Assembly: GCA_036245525.1 (NCBI GenBank)
Contig: BTPG01000001.1
Coordinates: 175,087,182-175,151,181, forward strand
DNA: 64,000 nt
Direction: 5' to 3'
From: Semisulcospira habei
Taxonomy: Eukaryota > Mollusca > Gastropoda > Semisulcospiridae
Made by a program: the position numbers and the translations under genes. Shown here piece after piece: positions 55,310 through 64,000 of this stretch. Each line of letters opens with the position of its first letter. The stretch's first letter is position 1. The notes beneath the pieces are model-generated. The model was not told the DNA's origin and searched no databases. It saw nothing but the letters and a program-made list of their open reading frames with translations.

Positions 55310-55828
55310 AAGAGAGTAAAACCAAGATGTCGGACCGCGTCGTTAGCAATGGAATCAGCGATCGCTTTACCGACTTGAAAAGCTGAGAATTTTTACAAAG
55401 GAAGGCCTCAGAGTAAAAATAGACTGTACAGAGACCTCGGGAAAGGGTTGGGAATTTGTTTACAGTACACATAAACACACCGGCACGACCAGGGAGCGAT
55501 AAAGCGGCAGCGGCGAGCTGTTAAAGCGGCCGAGGCGTTGACAGTTTCTGTCGTTATGTTGGGGTAAGAGGCAGTCTGGCACCAGATTCTAGCGAGGCCT
55601 TGTTTCGGCATGCTAAACATCTGGGTCACGGACATTTGACACTGCTCTGGGTGTATCAATTTACAGGTCAGTGTTGGCCGGACAGGTCGTAGACCCACCC
55701 ACCCCCACCGCCCCCCCTCCCACCCCCACCCCTGCCCGGCATTTAGTGAAACCAGATGGGAGGCGGCGCGTGCCGTCCCTATTAAAATGTTGTCTGTCAA
55801 CAAAAGGGCTACTGGGACGCTATATAGG

Positions 55829-55947
55829 NNNNNNNNNNNNNNNNNNNNNNNNNNNNNNNNNNNNNNNNNNNNNNNNNNNNNNNNNNNNNNNNNNNNNNNN
55901 NNNNNNNNNNNNNNNNNNNNNNNNNNNNNNNNNNNNNNNNNNNNNNN
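55829..55947. other. Assembly gap (119 N)
   Basis: Undetermined bases. The gap falls at the outer end of an inverted-repeat arm, a typical place for assembly failure. Confidence 1.
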
Positions 55948-57052
55948 GGCCTGCCCCGCCCACAATTTTTTTTGGCGATTTCAAGTTGTAATCGAAAGTT
56001 TACTGTATATTGAAGTAGATCGATACGAGGACCATCAATAGACTTTGATTTTTCAACTAACATCAGTCTGATTTTTTACTTTGGAGGCTGCGTCAAAAAA
56101 AAAAAAAAAAATCTTTTCACTAGGCCGCCACGTTACATCCCAAAGAGATAGAGTTTAGCCCTTTCGGAAGGTTACAGCAGAGCATGCAGACATGTGTCTT
56201 CGTGTGTCCTCAGTAGCGTGTGTGTGTGTGTCTGTGTTCAAGTGTCACTTGGTATTTTACAGATGTTTCTTTTCCTTTCTGCTGTTTGCGTCGTTCTGTG
56301 TTCAACTGAGCGTCATTGATGAAAAGGAACCTGCAGTGCTGTCGCCGCACGGCGAATACTGTCGCACCGACATTTACACTGACACACACAAACATACACA
56401 TAGCCGACTGACTTCAAATGGCACAACACACACACACTGAGGTACCCACCAAAGCGCACACGCATCCCCCCCACCCCCCTCCACACACTGACACACGCAC
56501 GACACACACACTGACGCGCGTACAATATACGCATACGCGCCACACAAATGCACGTCAGCCTGTAGTAAATTGAGAAACGCTAAAACAGTGTTTTATTTCT
56601 TTGTCAGTTTTCTCGCGGACACCGCCAAACTGACGATTATTTAACTCAAACTCGATCAACTGAGTGAAAAATATTGCACTTAAGTCACACATCCTAGCTT
56701 AGTGATAGTAGTTTACTGACATATGGACTATCACAACATGAATTTGATTAATGTGCCGAAACGCGGCCTACATCACCTAATTGCAAGGGACGTAGATAGC
56801 CAGGATAGCTTGGCGCCACCAGGAGGGGCCAAGTTATTTTGGCACCACCCTTGAACTGCACATTTGTGCAACATCAAGGTGTGAGGTCGCACACCTGGCC
56901 ATGTCTCGCTGAGATTTGTTATTGAAATCTTCCTGAATTCTTCGCGGAGATCTTTGAGACGTTGGTTGAGATATAAAAGGGCTCTAGGTGTCCCTTGGTT
57001 CATAATCAGCCCCTTGACTGCCGGAAAAAAACTGAGTGAACACGGTACAACT
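55948..57052. other. Non-coding
   Basis: CA-rich DNA lies at about 56375-56515. A partial palindrome at about 56790-56862 (AGCTTGGCGCC...GGCACCACCCTTGAACTG) is a decayed GATGGATCGACC-type element. No gene is seen. Confidence 0.5.
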
Positions 57053-57120
57053 GCAAGAGGCATAGATCCTCATGAGCCCCCGCAGTCATTGCGGGGGCTC
57101 ATGAGGATCTATACCTCTTG
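57053..57120. repeat. Palindromic hairpin, GAGGCATAGATC family
   Basis: Arms CAAGAGGCATAGATCCTCAT and GAGCCCCCGCA pair nearly perfectly around a 4-6 nt loop. Confidence 0.9.
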
Positions 57121-57871
57121 GTAACACCAATTGTGTATCCGTGTTTCTGGGACAGCTGGGGCTATTTGGTGCTGAAATAACAGATTTCAGAAACACAGTC
57201 TGTCACAATTGTGAAATGACACTCGTGGCGATAAAGATGGGACTGAGTCAGGCAAGGGCAATCGAGTAAGTTATCTTTTCCTCATAGCACGTTTGAGCAC
57301 GGTGCCTGGCAGATCTGGGTCAAGACAAGACGACGTTCCCAATGCGCAAAAGAACATCGGGCCGACGTCGGCCGCCACTTTTTCGCGCGTGGGCCAACGG
57401 CGGCCAGATGGCCTTCGCGCACGGGGTTGCGACATTTAAAAACATTTCGAAACACACACGAATAACACTGGTTAGCCCAGTACTGAAGCCTGACTGAGCT
57501 ACATGTTACAAAATGTGGCAGTTGTGTATCAGCTGAAGACTGAAAACATTAGAGTTGAAGGGTGGCGCCAACAAACTTGTCGCATCTAGGCGCCACGCTG
57601 GGAGTGAGGTTCCGTTCGCAACGAACGACTCCCAACAACAAACGAGAGCGTCAGTATTGACAACGAATCACCAGCGTGTTCCAGAGCATAGACACCACCA
57701 CTCCGGGCTCATAAAAGATCAACGCCTGTTGGAGATGTTCGGCGTGTTGTCGGAATTTCGCTCTCGTTCCTTGTTGGGAGTCGTTCGTATCAAAGGAAAC
57801 CTCACTATTCTGTCAGCAACCTTGAACTGTCATGGTTGATTTATATCCTGTTGTGTGTAGAACTGAATGGG
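57121..57871. other. Non-coding; nested inverted repeat
   Basis: Arms GAGTGAGGTTCCGTTCG...ACGACTCCCAACAA (57600-57635) and TTGTTGGGAGTCGTTCG...AACCTCACT (57771-57807) form an inverted repeat with an inner ACGAGAGCG/CGCTCTCGT pair. A GGGCCGACGTCGGCCGCC palindromic word at 57358 recurs near 21287. Confidence 0.6.
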
Positions 57872-57988
57872 TTAACTCGTTTAAGGTGCCCCGCATCAAT
57901 AGCTGCGGAAGAGTCGTAGAGCGTTGCCGCCGGCAACGCTATAGGACACTTTCGCAGCTATCGATGCGGGGAGTATTGAATGGGTTAC
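57872..57988. mobile_element. TTAA-type palindromic MITE
   Basis: It starts TTAACTCGTTTAAGGTGCCC and ends TATTGAATGGGTTAC. Arms CCGCATCAATAGCTGCGGAA and GTTGCCG fold into a hairpin centred near 57931. The right TTAA has mutated to TTAC. Confidence 0.75.
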
Positions 57989-58143
57989 TGAGTATCTTTC
58001 GCTGCTTTTCTTTACTGCGACCCCCCCCCCCCCCCTTCCCCCAGAACAAGCCGAGGCAACACACTTAAAGCATGCTCACTCAGCATTCCATGCCTCTCTT
58101 CAACGAAGCACAAGTATGACTACAACGATAACGAAAACTGCAA

Positions 58144-58241
58144 TGCACATACCAAGGGGAATTACTCAGCGCTGGACATACAAACAGTTAGATCCAACTA
58201 TTTGTATGTCCAGCGCTGAGTAATTCCCCTTGGTATGTGCA
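58144..58241. repeat. Perfect 41-bp-arm hairpin
   Basis: 58144-58184 is the exact reverse complement of 58201-58241, with a 16-nt loop. The arms begin TGCACATACCAAGGGGAATT. Confidence 0.95.
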
Positions 58242-58655
58242 CTATTCTACCAGCGCTAGTCTCACCTATCTGGTTTGTGAGTATTAGATTTATAACGAAA
58301 ACGTCCATATTTTGCTTTACTAACAATTTATTTACAACAAAATCACAGGCTCGTTTTTTCCATGTACACATCACCAAACAAACAAACAAAAAGCTTTTCA
58401 TGCGGTATCACCTATCGGTGTCTAAATCAGTTTCGGATGTCTTACGTGAACAAAATATGTGAACTGACCGACTGGTCACGTCAACGAATGAATGAATGAA
58501 CAAACGGACGAACGTGAAGTTCCTTGATTCAATACGATTAAACATCAGTCAAGATAGCCTGGCACTGGGTGTCAGGATATTGATAATCTAACACGATGAC
58601 CTGATCCTCATACAATGATATATTATGTATTGAAGGGGAAAAAATCAAAGACAGG

Positions 58656-59294
58656 TCAATCTTCATCCAAACACCACAATTTATCTTTCACAGTTCTTTT
58701 CCTTCTTGTCTGCGCATTCTTTCGTTTGATGCCCGAGGTTTGAGTCCTGCTGTTGGGAGTGTCCAAATCATGGACAGGGACTCCCTTCCTAACACGTGCA
58801 TTTACACCACCTACATAAGCATCTACGACAGGTCTTGACAAGTCGGCGGAACGATCCTGGATGGCTTGGATGGCAAGAGGTTTTCTAACACCGATGCCAC
58901 GATTGTCACGCAACAAAGAATTCCCACCTACGTCGCTTGTGTTACGGTCATCGTCAAAAGAACAAAGCGTTCTCTCTGGGGTCTGCAGTGAATGAAATGC
59001 ATCACATTTTGATCGGCTAATACATTTTGTCTCACCACACGTAGCTTTGCCGCTGCGCGTATACTCCCCGAAAACCGGTGTCCTTGGTTCAATGCGGAAC
59101 AACAATGGCACATGGAGACGATAGCTACACGTCATCAGCAGAACAATCAGGAGCGTGGCTAGCGTCATCAGCATGATCACAGGCTGCCAGTGGACAGGGA
59201 TCTCTGTGAAGAAACTCCGTATACCACGCCCCAAGCCAGAGAGAAGCATTTCCATTGGGTGGACTATGCAACGGGTAGCGGCCGACATCAGCAC
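58656..59294 (-). CDS. Last exon of a membrane protein gene, possibly CLCC1-like
   Basis: The exon begins with GTG after a plausible acceptor (ATTTCATTTTTTGAAG, AG at 59296-59295) and runs 212 codons to TGA at 58656. It encodes an amphipathic stretch (AATRCIVHPMEMLLSGLGRG), then FFTEIPVHWQPVIMLMT and a strong membrane segment (LATLLIVLLMTCSYRLHVPLL). RIEPRTPVF and a long basic, Ser/Arg-rich cytosolic tail ending KDKLWCLDED complete it. The EIP..WQP, membrane-span and RIEP order reminds me of the last span of chloride channel CLIC-like protein 1, an ER anion-channel protein; this is from memory. Upstream exons would lie to the right but were not recognised. Confidence 0.48.
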   Translation of the reverse strand: MLMSAATRCIVHPMEMLLSGLGRGIRSFFTEIPVHWQPVIMLMTLATLLIVLLMTCSYRLHVPLLFRIEPRTPVFGEYTRSGKATCGETKCISRSKCDAFHSLQTPERTLCSFDDDRNTSDVGGNSLLRDNRGIGVRKPLAIQAIQDRSADLSRPVVDAYVGGVNARVRKGVPVHDLDTPNSRTQTSGIKRKNAQTRRKRTVKDKLWCLDED

Positions 59295-59374
59295 CTTCAA
59301 AAAATGAAATGAAATATCTATAACTCCTCTGTGCATGTGGCAGCCAAATATTACTTACAGTACGCACAAGGGGA

Positions 59375-59635
59375 GTAACTCAATCAAAGGGCCCCGCATC
59401 AATAGTTGCAGAAGTGCCGTATAGCGCAACACACTGAGCACACAGGTCCAAATGCTCAGATTGTAGGTGTCATCTAAAGATTAAATTACACTCAGGAGAC
59501 AGAGAGACCATGATAGTTCTAAGTGTGGTGCCAAACGTCTGTTGGCCTTGAGGCGACAAGGTATTTTAGCAAAATAATTTAGAAATATCATGGCAAATCC
59601 TTCCTTCTGTAGTGTGTCATGGCTGAGTGGGTTAA
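59375..59635. mobile_element. Diverged TTAA-type MITE
   Basis: The left end GTAACTCAATCAAAGGGCCC and right end GGCTGAGTGGGTTAA flank words shared with the family at 57872 (CCGCATCAATAGTTGC) and the GATGGATCGACC type (CCATGATAGTT). Confidence 0.55.
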
Positions 59636-59998
59636 TGGCCTCCAACACAGGTAAGACTTGCAATATGGCGTTCACTCAGGTATGAATTTCACTATGCAAC
59701 AGCATTAAAAAAATTAATGGAAGACAGGGAATGGCTCAAAAGCAATTTCAATACAAAATTTGCACAGACATTCGAGGGTTGTCATTTGTATCATGTGTGA
59801 TTGAATTTTACTGAAGGGTCCCAAAAACTGAACAAGTGTCTCGTAGTCTTGAATGTAGTCCATTCAGACTATTACTACTAATATCAGCCATTTGCTTTCT
59901 TCCTACAACTGCTGTACACGGATTGTCCATCGCCCATGACAGCTCAAGGGTACTGCCTGATATGCATGTGGCCATAAGAAGAGTAAAGCTAAGAGTCC

Positions 59999-60312
59999 AA
60001 AATAGCTCAGGCGGTTAAGCGTCGGAGCAGGAGAGCGAAGGGAATCGCCCGGTCGTGGGTTCGAATCCCCGTCCCGGCCCCGGTAGCTGGACTCGCAATC
60101 CAGGGGGAAAAGACGGGCGTGTTCAATAACATGTCCGTTGAAATGTCCTGGTAAATCAAAGTGGCATAGTTGGAGCGCGCCTGAGTTGATAAGTGTTCAG
60201 TTCGTACTCCATAGGCAATAGATTTCCCTGTCCCCCACAACCCGCCCGTCAGGGCCGTCCATTATCACTTCGCTGCCGTGGACGTTAAACCCCGAACTAA
60301 CCAACCAACCAA
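59999..60312 (+). mobile_element. tRNA-derived SINE (TAGCTCAGGCGG family)
   Basis: TAGCTCAGGCGGTTAAGCG (box A) and GTGGGTTCGAATCCCCG (box B) are followed by the tRNA-unrelated body, ending GGACGTTAAACCCCGAAC plus an (AACC)n tail. It matches 14125-14431 on the other strand. The first few bases of the head are lost. Confidence 0.88.
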
Positions 60313-60479
60313 GAGTAAAGGTAAATAAAATATTGGCACTGTCACTGCATCCTATGCACCATCCTAATCGAGCACTACAGGCACCATCTTAATCAGGCAA
60401 CACATGTATTTCTTGTGTCATCACATGCTACTATCGACAGATTCTTTACGGTGTGTGTCGTCTTATAGTACCAACTTGG

Positions 60480-61245
60480 CAGTAAGCAAAACAGTGTGGA
60501 GTCCCTGTATGAACAGCGTGTGGTGAGAAAGGGTAGGCGGATAGCTTCAGACAGATCCCATGTCCTTGCCCACCTCTATGAACTCCTCCCCTCTGGCCGC
60601 AGACTCCGCACGCACAAAGCTAGAACACTTAGACTACAGCACAGTTTCATCCCCAAATCCATCACTCTAAGCAATCTGTAGGTACATCCACGCATACCCA
60701 AACCTAACTCCTCCCCCTATCCCCCTTCACCTGTGCAATCAGTAGGAATGGAGCTTGTTGATTTTAGAGAAGTGATTATATTGCGTTTCATTTGGTGGTG
60801 AACATGGACATACTGGGATGGTTGTTACTGAGTGTTTACCCACTAATTATTTTACTATGGTAGACTTTAATTATGCAGCTTGTGTAATAATGTGTAATAA
60901 TGTACTGAGATGCTTGTATAATAAGTAGTGAGGGTTAGGACTAGGTTGAAACACGCGTATTATGTATGCATATGTAGAGGTGGGTGTGAATGTATAAGTG
61001 CCGCTCAGTTCAGTCCATAAAAGATGTTTGTGTGAGATGTGTAAGAGTTATGTGTAAAGATTTTGTAGTGTTTACTTTATATCCATTTGGAATTTGTAGC
61101 TGTGCAAGTGCAGGGAGAAAATGTTCATAATTATGCTATAATGTTTTTATGTCTTGTTTGTACTATTTGTTACTGATAAATGTACCACAAGCGAATTTCT
61201 CTTTTCGAGACTAATAAAGTACTCTTATTCTTCTTATTCTTCTAA
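60480..61245 (+). mobile_element. 5'-truncated LINE, 3' end
   Basis: The only coding remnant is the polyprotein C-terminus (LYELLPSGRRLRTHKARTLR, then HSFIPKSITLSNL, stop near 60681), a form common at the end of non-LTR reverse transcriptase ORFs. A 550-bp 3' region follows, closing with ACTAATAAAGTACTCTTATT and a TTCTTATTCT-repeat tail. Confidence 0.72.
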
Positions 61246-61435
61246 GGTTCCACTATAGTGGCACAGAAAAACTTGGTATTGTGTAAAGCTAAACATGTCG
61301 CAAAGAACACGTGTCTCGGCGATGACATATGGCTATCATGGTCGGTATATCTTCAGTAAATTGGAACAAGAGCTGAATTAGTCTGGCTGTTTTGCAAAGG
61401 CGCCCTTGAAATTTCCTTTGACGTCAGAGTATAAC

Positions 61436-61654
61436 TTAAGCTCTTTAATGCCGAGAAAAAGTGAAAGCAATCCCGCTGCTGGAGAACGAGGTCTTCATGA
61501 GCCCCCGCTGTTGAATTAGCTGATGAGGATCCCTACCTCTTGCTGACGTGACACCACTTCGTATCCACGTTCCTTGGACGGCTGGGCCTCTTTGGACCGA
61601 GTTAACCAAGATTCTAGATCCGCAACCTGCATCCACTGCCAGCAAAAGGGTTAA
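61436..61654. mobile_element. TTAA-flanked MITE with decayed hairpin
   Basis: It starts TTAAGCTCTTTAATGCCGAG and ends CAGCAAAAGGGTTAA. It includes a damaged GAGCCCCCGC hairpin (61490-61542). It has the same length (219 bp) as the copy at 24111-24329. Confidence 0.75.
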
Positions 61655-61716
61655 CATGATGAGCCCTTGCACGCCAAATATATAAGTAACAGTTGCATGA
61701 GTGAGCTTAGTCCTGC

Positions 61717-61772
61717 GCCAGCCACTAAGCAAGGTGCTCCGTTATAACGGAGCACCTTGCTTAGTGGCTGGC
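61717..61772. repeat. Perfect 56-bp palindrome without spacer
   Basis: 28-bp arms beginning GCCAGCCACTAAGCAAGGTG meet at a central TTATAA. It lies immediately left of a SINE head. Confidence 0.95.
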
Positions 61773-61779
61773 ACGGGGC

Positions 61780-62205
61780 GGTCCGTGGCGCAGTGGTTAA
61801 GGCGCCTGCCACCAATGCCAAAGGTGCGAGGTTCGAAAACGGGTTCCGGCGTCGGACTTTCTCCTCTGGTAAGGGACTTTCTCCTCTGGTAAGTGTCACC
61901 GTTAATTCGGGCGGACCGTCAGGGGTTCTTTCTCCGGGTACCGTCCTCCGGTTCTTCCACCCTCCACACTTTGGTACCGGTTTCAGGCCACTTTACAAAT
62001 TTCAAATACAATCGATCAAAAATCTCTGTAACTTCAGTAGCTGAACTGGCCCGTCGTCTGTCTTGTACTGTGTTTGTCTTAAATGGCGTAAATCCGTGTC
62101 TGTTACGTGAGTGTGCGTGTTGGGTTTCAGTTCGCGGCGCTTTGAGTCGATTTGCCCAAAAATTGAGAAAAAGCGCCTATATAATAACGGTGTTATTATT
62201 ATATT
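61780..62205 (+). mobile_element. tRNA-derived SINE (GTCCGTGGCGCAGTGG family)
   Basis: The head GTCCGTGGCGCAGTGGTTAA (box A) and GTGCGAGGTTCGAAAAC (box B) are tRNA-like. The body contains a 17-bp internal duplication (GGGACTTTCTCCTCTGGTAA words at 61853 and 61871). The tail reads GTTGGGTTTCAGTTCGCGGC, AAAAGCGCCTATATAATAAC and a (TTA)n run. Confidence 0.85.
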
Positions 62206-62698
62206 ATTAAAGCTCATGTCACGCAACTGAGTCCTTCACTGTTTTGTAACGTGCCTATGCCTTGCGCGAGAGGATTCCCTTGAGGAAATCCAAATAGTGA
62301 AATACTACATGATCGAATGAGTGACGGGCGCCTTTGCGGGGCTTTAGCATCTCTCTTACCCTATTTCCCACCAGTCCGATAGGCCATGACTAGTCAAAGT
62401 TTAGTGACTTGGTGATGACCACATGACTGCAAAACTTGGGCAGTCACGTTTCTTTCTAAATACAGGCGTGTGAATAATTGTTTAATTAGTAATGACCGAG
62501 CAACAGAGAGCTACCATGCTCTGAGGACGCTCTATGTTTATTTATAATTTCGAGTGATAACAATTTTGTACAATTTTACAAGAATGATTTTGTACTAGAA
62601 ATTGTTCTATAAACCACTAAAAAAATTATTAAAAAAAATGTTTTGATGGCTTGTGATAATGTCTTTTAATATCCTAATTTTCTGTACTGGCAGAGCTT
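62206..62698. other. Non-coding, no recognisable gene
   Basis: AT-rich sequence with no gene, RNA or repeat recognised. Confidence 0.5.
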
Positions 62699-62888
62699 TA
62701 GTCGGGGATACAAAAAGCGTTAGGGCTTAAACGTCTTTTGTCCACCACGATGGTGATTTCAAGGACGGGCCACCGACTGAATAGGGTCTGAACAAATTTT
62801 GACCCCCAGCTGGATTCGAATCCGCGACCTTTAGGGCGAGAGTCGAACGCTCTACCACCGAGCCACCCAGGTCCCCTAGTCGGGGAAA
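62699..62888 (-). mobile_element. tRNA-derived SINE (GGTGGCTCGGTGG family)
   Basis: On the minus strand it reads GGGACCTGGGTGGCTCGGTG (box A) and GGTCGCGGATTCGAATCC (box B). A body ending in ACGTTTAAGCCCTAACGC follows. Flanking AGTCGGGGA copies at about 62700 and 62879 look like a target-site duplication. Confidence 0.82.
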
Positions 62889-63022
62889 CACGTTGCATAC
62901 ACGCCCATTGTGCACAATAATGTAACTATACTAGTACATCATACTAGTAACACGGATCATCCTGTAGTGGACAGAGCGTTTCACTAATGGCCACCGTAAC
63001 AACGATCATGACAACAATGGTG

Positions 63023-63079
63023 TTAACTCATTCGAGCATAAGCTGCGTATCCGGAGGCGGTACGTATCGAATGAGTTAA
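63023..63079. mobile_element. 57-bp TTAA-flanked micro-palindrome
   Basis: It starts TTAACTCATTCGAGCATAAG and ends TACGTATCGAATGAGTTAA. It shares the CGTATCCGGAGGCGG core with 23788-23850 in inverted order. Confidence 0.82.
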
Positions 63080-63227
63080 TCATGACGATTAGGGTTTTGT
63101 CTGGTTTATTTCAGTCATATCCTAGCTGCTGCTAGCACTGTGCGACAAAAGCATTTCAGGTACCTCAATCATTTACACCCAATGACTTTCTAAACGTTGG
63201 CCGGGTGGGAGATGCGGGATCGAATCG

Positions 63228-63315
63228 GCCATGACGGGTCAAGAGCAGTGCCAGATTAGCTTGGCACCTTTCCAGGCGCCAAGCTAATCTGGCACTACCC
63301 TTGAACTGTCATGGC
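63228..63315. repeat. Palindromic core of a GATGGATCGACC-type MITE
   Basis: Arms GCCATGAC.GGTCAAG and AGTGCCAGATTAGCTTGGC pair around AGGTGCC/GGCGCC. The outer TTAA ends are lost. Confidence 0.85.
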
Positions 63316-63802
63316 AAATTCATCTCTCACTGTAGTGTTTTTTGCTTTCTTTCTGGAGACCTGTGTAAATCAAACTTAGTATTACAGACAGTACAGGTCT
63401 GGACGGGAAGTAGAAGAGTTTACGGCAATTAGTCTGGCAGGTGAAAAGAAACAATAGCTGTTTCTTTGGTGCCAGTCAAAATACGGTGTTTAACTGATAT
63501 TAAAATTAAAAATGCATTATCTTTCTTGTGTTAACCGTAAAAAAGTCAACACGGTTTCATGGTAGTTTGTAATAACGTTTTAATAACATGACCTTCAATA
63601 TATACAGACCGTCTTCTGCGAACATGGCATGCAAATTGGGATTGGGAATGTAAATTAATTTATGCAAGGTCATGAAACACCCTCACAAAGCGCTAGTATT
63701 CAGTACATTAGAACGTATTACTGTGTAGAATCACATGAGAATGTTATGTCCTAGCCAGTGCCTCCTCATTTCAAAGGTCTGTGAATGTAGTGTATGGCAC
63801 TT
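63316..63802. other. Non-coding
   Basis: No gene or repeat recognised. Confidence 0.5.
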
Positions 63803-63869
63803 GCAAGAGGCATAGATCCTCATGAGCCCCCGCATATGCGAAGGCTCATGAGGATCTATGCCGCTTGCA
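63803..63869. repeat. Palindromic hairpin, GAGGCATAGATC family
   Basis: Arms GCAAGAGGCATAGATCCTCA and GAGCCCCCGCATATGCG fold almost perfectly. This is a close match to 24223-24286 and 57053-57120. Confidence 0.9.
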
Positions 63870-64000
63870 GATGGAATTGGTTAAGTGGCTGTGGCATTGT
63901 GGGACCGAAACATAGGTGGACCATTTGCAAATGAAGTCAGTAACGAGTGGGAATGCCGTATTCTTCTACGTACTTCAAAACTGCTTCGTCGTGCTAGGGA

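Larger units (their letters stand above)
52309..55828. mobile_element. About 3.5-kb region bounded by long inverted repeats
   Basis: About 380 bp at 52309-52690 match the reverse complement of 55310-55828. Examples are GTCCCAGTAGCCCTCTTGTT, AGGGACGGCACGCGCCGCCT and CAACACTGACCT, and the inner block CATTGCTAACGACG with GTCCGACAT. A second copy of the inner block lies at 53036-53105. The interior has no transposase and includes a 188-bp tandem duplication and a TG tract. The right arm runs into an assembly gap, so the outer end is unresolved. Confidence 0.75.

Noticed and set aside
55408..56063. Open frames crossing the 119-N gap
   Set aside because: The undetermined bases remove stop codons artificially.
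57555..57839. 95-codon open frame
   Set aside because: It lies within an inverted-repeat element and reads through palindromic arms; there is no domain.

Overview
The window is eukaryotic, from a repeat-rich invertebrate genome and most likely a marine gastropod mollusc (an inference; no marker gene settles it). Supporting signs are very long CA/TG tracts, tRNA-derived SINEs, non-LTR retrotransposon remnants, many short palindromic elements bounded by TTAA, and only isolated exons of host genes. There are no bacterial-type operons, ribosome binding sites or CRISPR arrays.

Layout. 1-37.9 kb is mostly non-coding. It holds one exon of an AIG1/GIMAP-type GTPase gene (578-920, minus), a 1.9-kb alternating pyrimidine-purine minisatellite (about 7.03-8.96 kb), a tandem-repeat-cored element (17.58-19.06 kb), a 17-copy 39-bp array (27.73-28.39 kb), an internally deleted LINE (about 29.6-31.57 kb), a frame-broken coding-like stretch (31.6-33.25 kb, minus) and many MITEs and SINEs.

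38.0-51.4 kb is an apparently intact Polinton/Maverick (adintovirus-like) endogenous DNA virus. Its 14 open genes cover protein-primed DNA polymerase B, retroviral-type integrase, FtsK/A32-like packaging ATPase, double-jelly-roll major capsid protein, a probable penton, and a set of small membrane or coiled-coil proteins. No adenain-type protease was recognised. The genes are tightly packed: two convergent pairs overlap, two divergent pairs are 24-40 bp apart, and many starts sit in an AATAAAAATG-like context. The last gene ends at an in-frame TTTAAAC heptamer. The -1 frame then runs 42 codons to a terminus carrying overlapping PSAP and PPxY late-domain motifs. This looks like programmed -1 frameshifting and is the most interesting item in the window.

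51.4-64 kb returns to host repeats. It holds a pair of long inverted repeats (52.3 and 55.8 kb) around an assembly gap of 119 N, perfect hairpins, SINEs, a LINE 3' end, and the last exon of a possible CLCC1-like membrane protein gene (58656-59294, minus).

All family assignments come from motifs read by eye and remembered family features; no search was run. Terminal inverted repeats and target-site duplications of the Polinton were not found by eye, so its exact ends are unknown.
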